From the NCBI RefSeq assembly GCF_014648855.1, contig NZ_BMRX01000008.1, positions 368,724 through 432,723 on the forward strand: a stretch of DNA of 64,000 nucleotides, read 5' to 3'. Positions 32,484 to 40,870 of this stretch are shown here, one piece after another (position 1 is the first letter of the stretch; each line of letters starts with the position of its first letter). Source of the DNA: Streptomyces parvulus. GTDB lineage: Bacteria; Actinomycetota; Actinomycetes; Streptomycetales; Streptomycetaceae. The notes under the pieces were generated by a model. The model did no database searches. It was given only the letters and a program-made list of their open reading frames with translations, and was not told the DNA's origin. The position numbers and the translations under genes were made by a program.

Positions 32484-32510
32484 TCGGCACCGCAGTGGCG
32501 GGCGGGCACG

Positions 32511-32538
32511 TTTGAGCGTTCGGGGGCCGGGCTAGGTT
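32511..32538 (+). promoter_or_regulatory. otsA: Candidate promoter for leaderless otsA mRNA
   Basis: TTTGAG (32511-32516) and TAGGTT (32533-32538) are spaced by 16 bases, with the otsA ATG 7 bases after the -10, so the message would have no leader. There is no Shine-Dalgarno before this ATG. Confidence 0.45.
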
Positions 32539-32545
32539 GAGGCGT

Positions 32546-33934
32546 ATGGCTTCAAGCTTCGGTGCTGCTCAGGTGCTGGTCGCCTCCAATCGGGGGCCGG
32601 TCTCGTACGAGGTGCGTGAGGACGGGTCGCTGCACGCGAAACGCGGGGGCGGCGGCCTGGTCTCCGGGCTGTCGTCGATCGGCCCGGACGCGGGGGCGCT
32701 GTGGGTGTGCTCGGCGCTGGGCGACGGCGACCGCGAGGCGGTGCGGCGCGGGGTCGGCGAGGACGGCGTGCGGATGCTGGACGTGCCGGCGGACGTGCAC
32801 GCGGACGCGTACAACGGGATCGCCAACTCGGTGCTGTGGTTCGTGCACCACATGCTCTACCAGACGCCGGTCGAGCCCGTGTTCGACGCGGAGTTCCGGC
32901 GGCAGTGGGCCTCCTACGAGGCGTACAACCGGGCCTTCGCCGAGGCGCTGGCCGAGGAGGCCGCCGAGGGCGCGGTCGCGATCGTGCAGGACTACCACCT
33001 GACGCTGGTGCCGGGGATGCTCCGCGAGCTGCGGCCCGACCTGCGCATCGGCCACTTCTCGCACACGCCGTGGGCGCCGGTCGACTACTTCCGGCTGCTG
33101 CCGGACGACATCGCGGAGCAGGTGCTGCGCGGCATGCTCGGCGCCGACCGGCTCGGGTTCCTCACCCGGCGCTGGGCCGACGCGTTCACCGCGTGCTGCG
33201 AGGCGCTGGTGGGCGGGCTCGGCGGTACGGAGACCGGCGTGCACGGGCTCGGGGCGGACGCGGACTTCCTGCGGAAGCGGTCGCACGAGGCGGACGTGGA
33301 CGAGCGGATGGCGGCCCTGCGGGAGGAGATCGGCGAGGGCCGCCGCACGATCGTGCGGGTGGACCGGACCGAGCTGTCCAAGAACATCGTGCGCGGGCTG
33401 CTGGCGTACCGGGAGCTGCTGGCGACGCGGCCCGAGTGGCGGGAGCGGGTGGTGCACGTCGCGTTCGCCTACCCCTCGCGGCAGGACCTCGCCGTGTACC
33501 GCGACTACACGGCCGAGGTGCAGCGCGTCGCGGACGCCGTCAACGAGGAGTTCGGCACGGCGGGCTGGACGCCGGTCGTGCTGCACGTGAAGGACGACTT
33601 CGCGCGGTCGCTGGCGGCGTACCGGCTGGCCGACGTGGCCCTCGTCAACCCCGTGCGGGACGGGATGAACCTGGTCGCGAAGGAGGTGCCGGTCGTCTCC
33701 GAGGAGGGCTGCGTGCTGGTGCTGTCGCGGGAGGCGGGGGCGTACGAGGAGCTGGGCGAGGACGCGGTGGTGGTGAACCCGTACGACGTGTCCGGGACGG
33801 CCGAGGCGCTGCACACCGCGCTGTCCGTCCCTCCGGCGGAGCGCGCCGAACGCTCGAAGCGGCTGGCCGCGGCGGGTACGGCGTTGCCTCCGGCGCGGTG
33901 GTTTCTTGAGCAGTTGAGGGCGTTGCAGGGCTGA
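32546..33934 (+). CDS. otsA: Trehalose-6-phosphate synthase OtsA (GT20)
   Basis: 462 residues: N-terminal VASNRGPVSYE, sugar-phosphate loop RGGGGLVSGL, QDYHLTLVPGMLRE, GHFSHTPWAPVDYFRLLP and VNPVRDGMNLVAKE near the C-terminus. The usual RLDYIKG motif is replaced by RVDRTELSKNIVRGL, the form found in Streptomyces OtsA; the S. venezuelae enzyme of this type was reported to prefer GDP-glucose. It makes trehalose 6-phosphate from NDP-glucose and glucose 6-phosphate. otsB follows convergently. Confidence 0.93.
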   Translation: MASSFGAAQVLVASNRGPVSYEVREDGSLHAKRGGGGLVSGLSSIGPDAGALWVCSALGDGDREAVRRGVGEDGVRMLDVPADVHADAYNGIANSVLWFVHHMLYQTPVEPVFDAEFRRQWASYEAYNRAFAEALAEEAAEGAVAIVQDYHLTLVPGMLRELRPDLRIGHFSHTPWAPVDYFRLLPDDIAEQVLRGMLGADRLGFLTRRWADAFTACCEALVGGLGGTETGVHGLGADADFLRKRSHEADVDERMAALREEIGEGRRTIVRVDRTELSKNIVRGLLAYRELLATRPEWRERVVHVAFAYPSRQDLAVYRDYTAEVQRVADAVNEEFGTAGWTPVVLHVKDDFARSLAAYRLADVALVNPVRDGMNLVAKEVPVVSEEGCVLVLSREAGAYEELGEDAVVVNPYDVSGTAEALHTALSVPPAERAERSKRLAAAGTALPPARWFLEQLRALQG

Positions 33935-33983
33935 GAGGGCAAGTGCGCTGCCCGGCGTAGCGGGGTGCCGCCTGCGCCCACCC

Positions 33984-34002
33984 GTGCCGCCCCAGGCGGC
34001 AC
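33984..34002. terminator. Bidirectional hairpin between otsA and otsB
   Basis: GTGCCGCC (33984-33991) and GGCGGCAC (33995-34002) form a perfect 8-bp stem with a 3-base loop. The flanking sequence (CTGCGCCCACCC before and GCATGCCCGCAG after) is of a kind I recall from many Streptomyces intergenic regions. Confidence 0.65.
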
Positions 34003-34038
34003 GCATGCCCGCAGACGGGGGGGGCGGGAGGCGGCGAG

Positions 34039-34908
34039 TTACGCGAGCCGGGTGGACAGGGCGCGCAGTAGGCGCACCACTCCCGTTGGGCCGTCGACCA
34101 CCAGGTCCGCGCCCTTGCGGAGGTCCGGGACCTCGTCGCTGCCGCTGCACACCAGGAGGCCCGGGGTGCCCTCGGAGCGCAGGACGTCCACCGCCGCGAA
34201 GGCGGGGAGGTCGCCGAGGTCGTCGCCGGCGTAGAGGACGGACGCGGCCCCGGTGCCCCGGACGTACGCCCGCAGCGCGGCGCCCTTGTCCATGCCCGGC
34301 GGGCGCAGTTCGAGCACCATGCGGCCCGGCTCGACGATCAGGCCGTGCCGGGCGGCCAGCTCGGTGAGGGGGACGCGCAGGGCCTCGAAGGCGGCCTGCG
34401 GTTCGGGGGCGCGGCGGGTGTGCACGGCGACCGCGTGGCCCTTCTCCTCGGTCCACGTGCCCGCGCCGGCCCCGGACCTCTCCAGCAGGTCCGGCAGCTC
34501 GGCCCGTACGGGGGCGAGGCCGGGGTGCGGTTCGGGGGTGCTCAGGGTGCCGGTGGCGGCGTCCCAGCGCTCGGCGCCGTAGTGGCCGAGGACGACGAGG
34601 TGGTCGAGGCCCGGGACGTCCGCGAAGCCGCCGTAGCGGACGGCGACCTCGGCCGGCCGGCCGGTGATCACCACGACGGCGGCGAGCTTCGGGGCGAGCG
34701 CCGCGAGCGCCGGCACGGCGTCCGGGTGCGCCCGTGCCCGGTCGGGGTCGGCGACGATCGGGGCCAGCGTGCCGTCGAAGTCGAGGGCGACGACCGCGCG
34801 GCCGGGTTCGGCGAGGAGCGCGTCGAGCCCCGCGCGCCCGGCCTCCGTGGCGGGGGTCGGCAGGTGGTCCCGGGAGTCGTCACGGCTGGAGTCCTGGTGG
34901 CTGCCCAT
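34039..34908 (-). CDS. otsB: Trehalose-6-phosphate phosphatase OtsB
   Basis: 289 residues, HAD superfamily: catalytic VVALDFDGTLAPIV (Asp about 43 and 45), ITGRPAEVAVRY, LGHYGAERW, EEKGHAVAVHTRRA, PGMDKGAALRAYV with motif III Lys, and YAGDDLGDLPAF. It dephosphorylates trehalose 6-phosphate made by OtsA, encoded convergently 100 bases away. No membrane segments; cytosolic. ATG at 34908. Confidence 0.93.
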   Translation of the reverse strand: MGSHQDSSRDDSRDHLPTPATEAGRAGLDALLAEPGRAVVALDFDGTLAPIVADPDRARAHPDAVPALAALAPKLAAVVVITGRPAEVAVRYGGFADVPGLDHLVVLGHYGAERWDAATGTLSTPEPHPGLAPVRAELPDLLERSGAGAGTWTEEKGHAVAVHTRRAPEPQAAFEALRVPLTELAARHGLIVEPGRMVLELRPPGMDKGAALRAYVRGTGAASVLYAGDDLGDLPAFAAVDVLRSEGTPGLLVCSGSDEVPDLRKGADLVVDGPTGVVRLLRALSTRLA

Positions 34909-34985
34909 ACGGCGAACCTATCCCGCCGGCCCCGTCCGCACGCCTCGCCCCGGCGACGGGTATCGCTCCGGGCACCGCTGCCGGG

Positions 34986-35210
34986 TCAGCGCTCCCCGCG
35001 GCGGGACTCGCGGACGCGGCGCAGGCGGTTGACCGTCACCGGGTCGGCGGCCAGGGCGCGGGGGTCGTCCAGGAGGGCGTTGAGGAGCTGGTAGTAGCGG
35101 ACGGGGGCCAGGCCCAGCTCCTCGCGGATCGCGCGCTCCTTCGCGCCGGGGCCGGGGAAGCCTCGGCGCTCCAGTGCGAGGATGTCGCGTTCCCGCTGCC
35201 CCAGGTCCAT
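34986..35210 (-). CDS. DUF3263 small DNA-binding-like protein
   Basis: 74 residues: MDLGQRERDILALERRGFPG, then KERAIREELGLAPVRYYQLLNALLDDP and a basic C-terminus. This is the DUF3263 pattern, which looks like a helix-turn-helix related to sigma region 4. ATG 35210 is preferred; an ATG at 35240 would abut the stop of the upstream sugar-binding protein gene. Probably cotranscribed with that gene. Role unknown. Confidence 0.8.
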   Translation of the reverse strand: MDLGQRERDILALERRGFPGPGAKERAIREELGLAPVRYYQLLNALLDDPRALAADPVTVNRLRRVRESRRGER

Positions 35211-35240
35211 GGACGGCACCGTAGCCGACACCGCCGACAC

Positions 35241-36518
35241 CTACTCCGCGCTGCCCGCCCGCATCGCCGTCGCCTGGATGCGGCCGAGCACCTCCCGGGG
35301 GCTGCCGCCGGGGGTGACCGCCTGGCCGATCTCCTTCTTGACGTCCGCGCTGACCGAGGCCCAGGAAGCCTTGCCGACCGGGTACAGCTCGGAGAGCAGC
35401 AGTTCGTCCAGGAACGTCTTGAGGTTCCGATCCTCCGCCGCCGTGCTCATGACCTGGGACGCGGAGGTGGTGACCGGCAGCAGGTCGTACTCGCGGGAGA
35501 AGTCGAGGACGTTGTCGTCGCTGTAGACGAAGTCGAGGAAGTCGCCGATCTCCTCCTGGTGGCCGTTCTCCTTGAAGGCCGTCATCCAGTCGGACACCCC
35601 GAGCGTGTTCTGGCTCTCCCCCTCGGCGCCGGGGGTCGTCACCATGCCGTACTTCACGCCCTTGTCGGAGGCCATCTTCATCAGCGAGGGATGGCCGTTG
35701 AGCATGCCGACGTCGCCCTTGGCGAAGGCGGCGAAGGCGTCGGCGCGGTTGAGCTTGCCGGGGGCGACAGGGCCGGTGAGGCCCTTGGCGACCAGCTCGT
35801 CGCGGAGCCAGGTGAAGGTGGTGACGTTCTGCGGCGAGTCGACGGAGTACGTGCCGACGTCGTCGGTGTAGCCGCCCCCGCCGCTGAGCATCCACTGCAT
35901 GGTCTCCGCCTGCGCCTCCTCGGCGCCCAGCGGCAGCGCGTAGGGGTACTTGACGCCCTTCGCGTCGAGCGCCTCGGCGGCCTCGGCCAGGTCCTCCCAG
36001 GTCTTGGGCGGGGTGACGCCCGCCTCGGAGAACAGGGTCTTGTTGTAGAAGAGCACCCTCGTGGAGGCCGCGAACGGCAGCCCGTACTGGACCCCGTTGA
36101 CCTGTCCGGCGCCCGCGAGCTGGGAGACGAAGTCGGCCTGGACCGGTATGGAGAGGACGTCGTCGGCCCGGTAGAGGAGGTTCCGGTCCGCGTAGTCGGA
36201 GTACGCGCCTATCTGCGCCATGTCGGGCGCGTCACCGGCCTCGACCATCTCGCGGACCTTGCGGTCGACGTCGTTCCAGGAGTACACGTCCACCTCGACG
36301 TGCACGTCCGGGTGCTGGGCCTCGTAGGACTTGACCAGCTCGTTCCAGTAGTTCTGGGAGCTGTTGGCCTTGCTGTCGCCGTAGTCGGCGGCGACCAGCC
36401 TCAGCGTCACCTCGTCGGAGTCCCCCGTCAGCCCACAGCCGCCGAGGACCGCCGTCATGCCGAGTGCGGACACCGCCGCGATCGTTCCTGTCCTGCCCCG
36501 CCGCACCCGAATCCCCAA
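35241..36518 (-). CDS. ABC-transporter sugar-binding lipoprotein
   Basis: 425 residues with a lipoprotein signal (MTAVLGGC, lipidated Cys about 28). The mature part has ESBP_1 features: VEVDVYSWNDVDRKVREMVE, APDMAQIGAYSDYA, GLPFAASTRVLFYNKTLF, KTWEDLAEAAEAL, FAKGDVGMLNGHP. It would deliver an (amino)sugar to an ABC permease not encoded here. TTG 36518 is the start I infer. It is divergent from nagK across a region with two DasR-like sites, suggesting N-acetylglucosamine-linked control. Confidence 0.85.
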   Translation of the reverse strand: MGIRVRRGRTGTIAAVSALGMTAVLGGCGLTGDSDEVTLRLVAADYGDSKANSSQNYWNELVKSYEAQHPDVHVEVDVYSWNDVDRKVREMVEAGDAPDMAQIGAYSDYADRNLLYRADDVLSIPVQADFVSQLAGAGQVNGVQYGLPFAASTRVLFYNKTLFSEAGVTPPKTWEDLAEAAEALDAKGVKYPYALPLGAEEAQAETMQWMLSGGGGYTDDVGTYSVDSPQNVTTFTWLRDELVAKGLTGPVAPGKLNRADAFAAFAKGDVGMLNGHPSLMKMASDKGVKYGMVTTPGAEGESQNTLGVSDWMTAFKENGHQEEIGDFLDFVYSDDNVLDFSREYDLLPVTTSASQVMSTAAEDRNLKTFLDELLLSELYPVGKASWASVSADVKKEIGQAVTPGGSPREVLGRIQATAMRAGSAE

Positions 36519-36543
36519 CCCTGTGCCTGTTCGTTTAACGGAT

Positions 36544-36559
36544 TAAGGTCTACACCACG
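36544..36559. promoter_or_regulatory. Second DasR-like (dre) element
   Basis: TAAGGTCTACACCACG resembles the dre consensus around GGTCTAGACC with one core change (G to C) and weaker flanks. It lies 15 bases after the sugar-binding protein start region, between the divergent genes. Confidence 0.4.
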
Positions 36560-36561
36560 GC

Positions 36562-36577
36562 AGTGGACTAGACCTCT
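36562..36577. promoter_or_regulatory. DasR-responsive element (dre) before nagK
   Basis: AGTGGACTAGACCTCT differs from the dre consensus A(C/G)TGGTCTAGACCA(C/G)T at two positions. It is 27 bases upstream of the nagK start, where DasR regulates nagKA in S. coelicolor. Confidence 0.65.
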
Positions 36578-36604
36578 CCCGGGTCGACGGGCCACACTGT
36601 CCCC

Positions 36605-37576
36605 GTGAGACACGTCATCGCCCTCGATGTGGGCGGCACCGGGATGAAGGCCGCCCTCGTGGGGTCCGGGGGCGAGCTGCTGCACCGCGCCCGCCGGGCC
36701 ACCGGCCGCGAGCGCGGGCCCGACGCGGTCGTCGCGGGCATCCTCGACTTCGCCGCCGAGCTGCGGGCCTACGGCGCCGACCGGTTCGGCGAGCCCGCCC
36801 GCGCGGCCGGCGTGGCCGTCCCCGGCATCATCGACGAGGAGCACGGCACCGCCGTCTACGCGGCCAACCTCGGCTGGCGCGACGTACCCCTGCGGTCCCT
36901 GCTCGGCGAACGGCTCGGTGCCGTCCCCGTCGCCCTCGGCCACGACGTGCGGGCCGGCGGGCTGGCCGAGGGGCGGATCGGGGCCGGGCGGGGCGCCGAC
37001 CGGTTCCTGTTCGTGCCGCTGGGCACAGGCATCGCGGGCGCCATCGGCATCGACGGGCGGGTGGAGTCGGGCGCCCACGGCTTCGCGGGCGAGATCGGCC
37101 ACGTCGTCGTGCGGCCCGGCGGTCTCCCCTGCCCCTGCGGGCAGTACGGCTGCCTCGAACGGTTCGCGTCCGCGTCGGCGGTCAGCCAGGCCTGGGCCGA
37201 CGCCTCGGGCGACCCGGCCGCGGACGCCGCCGACTGCGCCAAGGCCGTCGAGTCGGGCGACGCCCGCGCCCTCGCGGTCTGGCGGGACGCCGTGGACGCG
37301 CTGGCCGACGGCCTCGTCACCGCGCTCACTCTGCTGGACCCGCGCGTACTGATCATCGGTGGCGGCCTCGCCGAGGCGGGGGAAACCTTGTTCACACCGC
37401 TGCGGGACGCCGTCCGGCGGCGCGTCACCTTCCAGAAGCTGCCCCAGATCGTCCCCGCGGCGCTGGGGGACACGGCCGGCTGCCTGGGTGCCGGGCTGCT
37501 GGCCTGGGATCTGCTCGGCACCGGACCGACCGGCACCACCCCCACGACCGCGACTCCCCCGGAGGTAACCACCTGA
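36605..37576 (+). CDS. nagK: ROK-family N-acetylglucosamine kinase NagK
   Basis: 323 residues: ATP-binding ALDVGGTGMKAALV, substrate/catalytic GHDVRAGGLAEGRIGAGRG, EIGHVVV and the ROK zinc motif CPCGQYGCLERFAS, then IIGGGLAEAGETLF. ROK kinase next to nagA, matching the S. coelicolor nagKA operon; it should make GlcNAc-6-phosphate from internal GlcNAc. Its TGA overlaps the nagA ATG by one base. The last 25 residues are a Thr/Pro-rich tail. A dre site lies upstream. Confidence 0.88.
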   Translation: MRHVIALDVGGTGMKAALVGSGGELLHRARRATGRERGPDAVVAGILDFAAELRAYGADRFGEPARAAGVAVPGIIDEEHGTAVYAANLGWRDVPLRSLLGERLGAVPVALGHDVRAGGLAEGRIGAGRGADRFLFVPLGTGIAGAIGIDGRVESGAHGFAGEIGHVVVRPGGLPCPCGQYGCLERFASASAVSQAWADASGDPAADAADCAKAVESGDARALAVWRDAVDALADGLVTALTLLDPRVLIIGGGLAEAGETLFTPLRDAVRRRVTFQKLPQIVPAALGDTAGCLGAGLLAWDLLGTGPTGTTPTTATPPEVTT

Positions 37577-38721
37577 TGGCCCCAAGCAAGGTTCTCGCCG
37601 GTGCCCGGGTGGTACTCCCCACCGGGACCGTGGACGACGGCCGCGTGATCGTCGACGGCACGCGGATCGCGGACACGGCGCCCCCCGGGGCGGACGTGCT
37701 CGACCTGTCCGGCCACTGGGTGGTGCCCGGGTTCGTCGACCTCCACAACCACGGGGGCGGCGGCGCCTCCTTCACCGGCGGCACGCCGGAGGACATCCTC
37801 AAGGGCGTCGAGACCCACCGCCGGCACGGCACGACCACGCTGGTCGCCTCCACCGTCACCGGCGACCTGGACTTCCTCGCCCGGCGCGCCGGGGTGCTCG
37901 CCGAGCTGGCCCAGCAGGGCGACATCGCCGGCATCCACTTCGAGGGGCCCTTCATCTCCCCGTGCCGCAAGGGCGCGCACGACGAGCAGCTGCTGCGGTA
38001 CCCCGATCCGGCGGAGGTCCGCAAGCTGGTCGACGCGGCGCACGGGCACGCGAAGATGGTGACGCTGGCCACCGAGCTGCCCGGCGGTCTGGACTCCGTA
38101 CGGCTGCTCGTGGAGCACGGCGTGATCGCGGCGGTCGGGCACACGGACGCCACGTACGAGCAGACGGTCCAGGCCGTCGACGCGGGCGCCACCGTCGCCA
38201 CCCACCTCTTCAACGCGATGCCGCCCCTCGGCCACCGCTCCCCCGGCCCGATCGCCGCCCTCCTGGAGGACGAGCGGATCACCGTCGAGCTGATCAACGA
38301 CGGCACGCACCTGCACCCGGCCTCCCTCCAGCTGGCCTTCCACCACGCGGGCGCGGGCCGGGTCGCCTTCATCACGGACGCGATGGACGCGGCCGGCTTC
38401 GGCGACGGTCGCTACCTGCTCGGCCCCATGGAGGTCGAGGTCGCGGACGGGGTGGCCCGGCTGGTGGAGGGCGGTTCGATCGCGGGCTCCACGCTGACCC
38501 TGGACCGCGCCTTCAAGCGGGCGGTGACGGTCGACGGGCTGCCCGTCGGGGACGTCGTCGCGGCGATCTCCGCCAACCCGGCCCGGCTGCTCGGCCGCTC
38601 CGACCGGATCGGCTCCCTGGAGCCCGGCAAGGACGCCGACCTCGTCGTCCTGGACGACGCCTTCGACCTGGTGGGCGTCATGCGCCACGGCGCCTGGGTG
38701 GTCGAGCCCCAACTGGGCTGA
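37576..38721 (+). CDS. nagA: N-acetylglucosamine-6-phosphate deacetylase NagA
   Basis: 381 residues of an amidohydrolase barrel: VDLHNHGGGG metal motif, GIHFEGPFISPCRKGAH, AVGHTDATYEQTV, THLFNAMPPLGHRSPG and FITDAMDAAG with the catalytic Asp. It converts GlcNAc-6-P to glucosamine-6-P. It is coupled to nagK (TGATG) and receives GlcNAc-6-P from NagK and from MurQ (18.0 kb). nagB is not in the window. Confidence 0.95.
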   Translation: MAPSKVLAGARVVLPTGTVDDGRVIVDGTRIADTAPPGADVLDLSGHWVVPGFVDLHNHGGGGASFTGGTPEDILKGVETHRRHGTTTLVASTVTGDLDFLARRAGVLAELAQQGDIAGIHFEGPFISPCRKGAHDEQLLRYPDPAEVRKLVDAAHGHAKMVTLATELPGGLDSVRLLVEHGVIAAVGHTDATYEQTVQAVDAGATVATHLFNAMPPLGHRSPGPIAALLEDERITVELINDGTHLHPASLQLAFHHAGAGRVAFITDAMDAAGFGDGRYLLGPMEVEVADGVARLVEGGSIAGSTLTLDRAFKRAVTVDGLPVGDVVAAISANPARLLGRSDRIGSLEPGKDADLVVLDDAFDLVGVMRHGAWVVEPQLG

Positions 38722-38826
38722 TCCGACGCGGGGACTGGGCCGACCGCCGTCCGTTTGGCATGATCGTGTCTTCAAAAGACATCTCCGGGACAGGCAGCCG
38801 GAGGCGATCGGGGGAGGTCGGCACCG

Positions 38827-39759
38827 GTGATCCTCACAGTCACGCTCAACACCGCGCTCGACATCACCTACCGGGTCCGGTCGCTGCGTCCGCACGCGTC
38901 CCACCGGGTCACCGAGGTCACGGAGCGGCCCGGCGGCAAGGGGCTGAACGTGGCGCGGGTGCTGGCGGCCCTCGGGCACGAGGTGACGGTCACCGGCTTC
39001 GCGGGCGGCACCACCGGCGGGGTCGTGCGCGACGGGCTGTCCGGTGTGCCCGGGGTCGCCGACGCGCTGGTGCCGGTCGCCGGGGCCACCCGGCGCACCA
39101 TCGCCGTCGTCGACGAACGCACCGGCGACACCACCCAGCTCAACGAACCCGGCCCGGCCGTCGCACCCGCGGAGTGGAACGCCTTCCAGGACGCCTACGA
39201 GGCCCTGCTCGCCGACGCCTCGGCGGTGGCCCTGTGCGGCAGCCTGCCGCCGGGCGTGCCGGTGGGCGCCTACGCAGGACTGGTGCGGGGGGCGCGCGCC
39301 GCGGGCGTGCCGGTGCTGCTCGACACCAGTGGTGAACCGCTGCGGCGGGGTGTCGCCGCCCGCCCGGACCTGATCAAGCCGAACGCGGACGAGCTGGCCG
39401 AGCTGACCGGCTCGCACGAGCCGCTGCGGGCCACCCAGGCGGCCCGGCGGCGGGGCGCCCGCTCGGTGATCGCGTCGCTGGGCGCGGAGGGGCTGCTCGC
39501 GGTGACCCCGGAGGGCCGCTGGCGGGCCGCGCCGCCCGCCCATGTGCACGGGAATCCGACCGGCGCGGGCGACTCGGCGGTCGCGGGACTGCTCTCCGGC
39601 CTGGTGGAGCACCTGCCCTGGCCGGACCGCCTGACCCGCGCGATCGCCCTGTCGGCGGCGACGGTCCTCTCCCCGGTGGCCGGGGAGTTCGACCGGGCGG
39701 CGTACGAGGAGCTGGTGGGGCGCGGGGTGGCGGTGACGGCGGAGGCCGGGGCCGCCTGA
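38827..39759 (+). CDS. PfkB-family phosphosugar kinase (1-phosphofructokinase/tagatose-6-P kinase type)
   Basis: 310 residues: MILTVTLNTALDITY and RPGGKGLNVARVLAALG are the LacC/FruK-type start; GNPTGAGDSAVAGLLSGLVE carries the catalytic Asp and anion hole. It phosphorylates a sugar phosphate. Fructose-1-P and tagatose-6-P are the main candidates. The GTG at 38827 follows the nagA stop by 105 bases. The gap contains no strong hairpin, so partial readthrough from nagKA is possible. Confidence 0.85.
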   Translation: MILTVTLNTALDITYRVRSLRPHASHRVTEVTERPGGKGLNVARVLAALGHEVTVTGFAGGTTGGVVRDGLSGVPGVADALVPVAGATRRTIAVVDERTGDTTQLNEPGPAVAPAEWNAFQDAYEALLADASAVALCGSLPPGVPVGAYAGLVRGARAAGVPVLLDTSGEPLRRGVAARPDLIKPNADELAELTGSHEPLRATQAARRRGARSVIASLGAEGLLAVTPEGRWRAAPPAHVHGNPTGAGDSAVAGLLSGLVEHLPWPDRLTRAIALSAATVLSPVAGEFDRAAYEELVGRGVAVTAEAGAA

Positions 39760-39776
39760 TCCCCCGAGGGGGCGGC
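39751..39776. terminator. Hairpin between the PfkB kinase and CBM-like genes
   Basis: CCCCC-GA-GGGGG (39761-39772) with GCCG/CGGC extending the stem around a six-base bulge, located at the touching ends of two convergent genes. Confidence 0.45.
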
Positions 39777-40753
39777 TACTTGGTCGAGAGCGAGAACTGG
39801 TCGAAGGCCACGTCGCACTTGTTGCCCGCGTTGCAGGCGAGTTCGATCGTGTTGGTGCCCTCGGTGAGGTTCACGTTGGCCCAGGTGGTCTGCCAGCCCT
39901 TTTCCCAGTCGCCCTGGGGCGTGCCGCCGAAGTTCTTCATGTTCAGCGGGCGCGAGTCGGCCTTGCCGTTGACCATCAGCGTGGCGTCGGCGTCGACCCC
40001 GGGGATGCCATAGCGCACGTTCAGGCGGTAGCTGCCGGCCTTCTCGATGCCGTCGACGGTCCAGGTGACCTTGGCGCCGACCTGGTTGAAGCCCGTGACG
40101 TAGACGCCGCCGTCCGCCTTGGCGCCCTTGACGTCCGAGGCGGTGGTCATGCCGGGTGACAGGCGCAGGGCCTTGGCGTCGACGCCGGGGGGCAGCTCGA
40201 CCTCGTCCTTCCCGCCCTCGCTCGCGGACGGGCTCGGTTCGGTGGTCTCGGACTGGCCGGCGGTGGGGCCGCCGCCCGCCTCGTCGCCGCCCTTGTCGTC
40301 GTCCGAGCCGCTGCTCGTCATGGCGACGGCGATGCCGATCACGACGGCCGCGACGACGGCGACCGCGCCGATCAGCAGGCCCTTGGTGTTGGGGCCGCGG
40401 CGCCCGCCGCCCCCGCCGTGTCCGGACTGCTGCGAGCCGGTGTGAGAACCGCCACCGCCGGGGAACGTCTCCGGCGCCGCGTAGTGCGCGTTCGGCTGCC
40501 CGTAGGCGCCCTGCGGCCGGCCGTAGGCGCCCTGCTGGGGCGGGGCGGCCTGGCCGTGGGCGGCGGTCTGGGCGCCCTGGTACTGCGGTGCCCCGTACTG
40601 CCGTGCACCGACGGGACGCACCCGGTTGACGGAGTTCGGGTAGCCGTAGCCACCGGACGGCGGCTGGGCCCCGTTGGCCTGCCCGTCGGCGTAGAGATAG
40701 CCGAAGGGGTCGTCGTCCTCGGGCGTGCTCGCGCCGTTGTTGCCGGGCGTCAT
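39776..40753 (-). CDS. Membrane-anchored protein with CBM6/35-like domain
   Basis: 325 residues: a Gly/Gln/Tyr/Pro-rich cytoplasmic N-terminus of about 125 residues (repeats like QGAYGRPQGAYGQP), one transmembrane helix (GLLIGAVAVVAAVVIGIAVAM), an acidic/Ser-rich linker, and a C-terminal beta-sandwich typical of CBM6/35 (LNVRYGIPGVDADATLMVNG, GTNTIELACNAGNKCDVAFDQF). It likely binds polysaccharide outside the cell. AGGAG lies before ATG 40753. It follows cdgB by 117 bases on the same strand. Confidence 0.8.
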   Translation of the reverse strand: MTPGNNGASTPEDDDPFGYLYADGQANGAQPPSGGYGYPNSVNRVRPVGARQYGAPQYQGAQTAAHGQAAPPQQGAYGRPQGAYGQPNAHYAAPETFPGGGGSHTGSQQSGHGGGGGRRGPNTKGLLIGAVAVVAAVVIGIAVAMTSSGSDDDKGGDEAGGGPTAGQSETTEPSPSASEGGKDEVELPPGVDAKALRLSPGMTTASDVKGAKADGGVYVTGFNQVGAKVTWTVDGIEKAGSYRLNVRYGIPGVDADATLMVNGKADSRPLNMKNFGGTPQGDWEKGWQTTWANVNLTEGTNTIELACNAGNKCDVAFDQFSLSTK

Positions 40754-40870
40754 CCCTTGGTCTCCTAACCAGATGCGGTGCGTTGCGGTACAGGTGTGAG
40801 AGGGCGAGCCTACCCGCTCCGGCTGGCCCAAACGGGTGACTCGGACCGCATCAGCGCCCTGACCTGGAGA

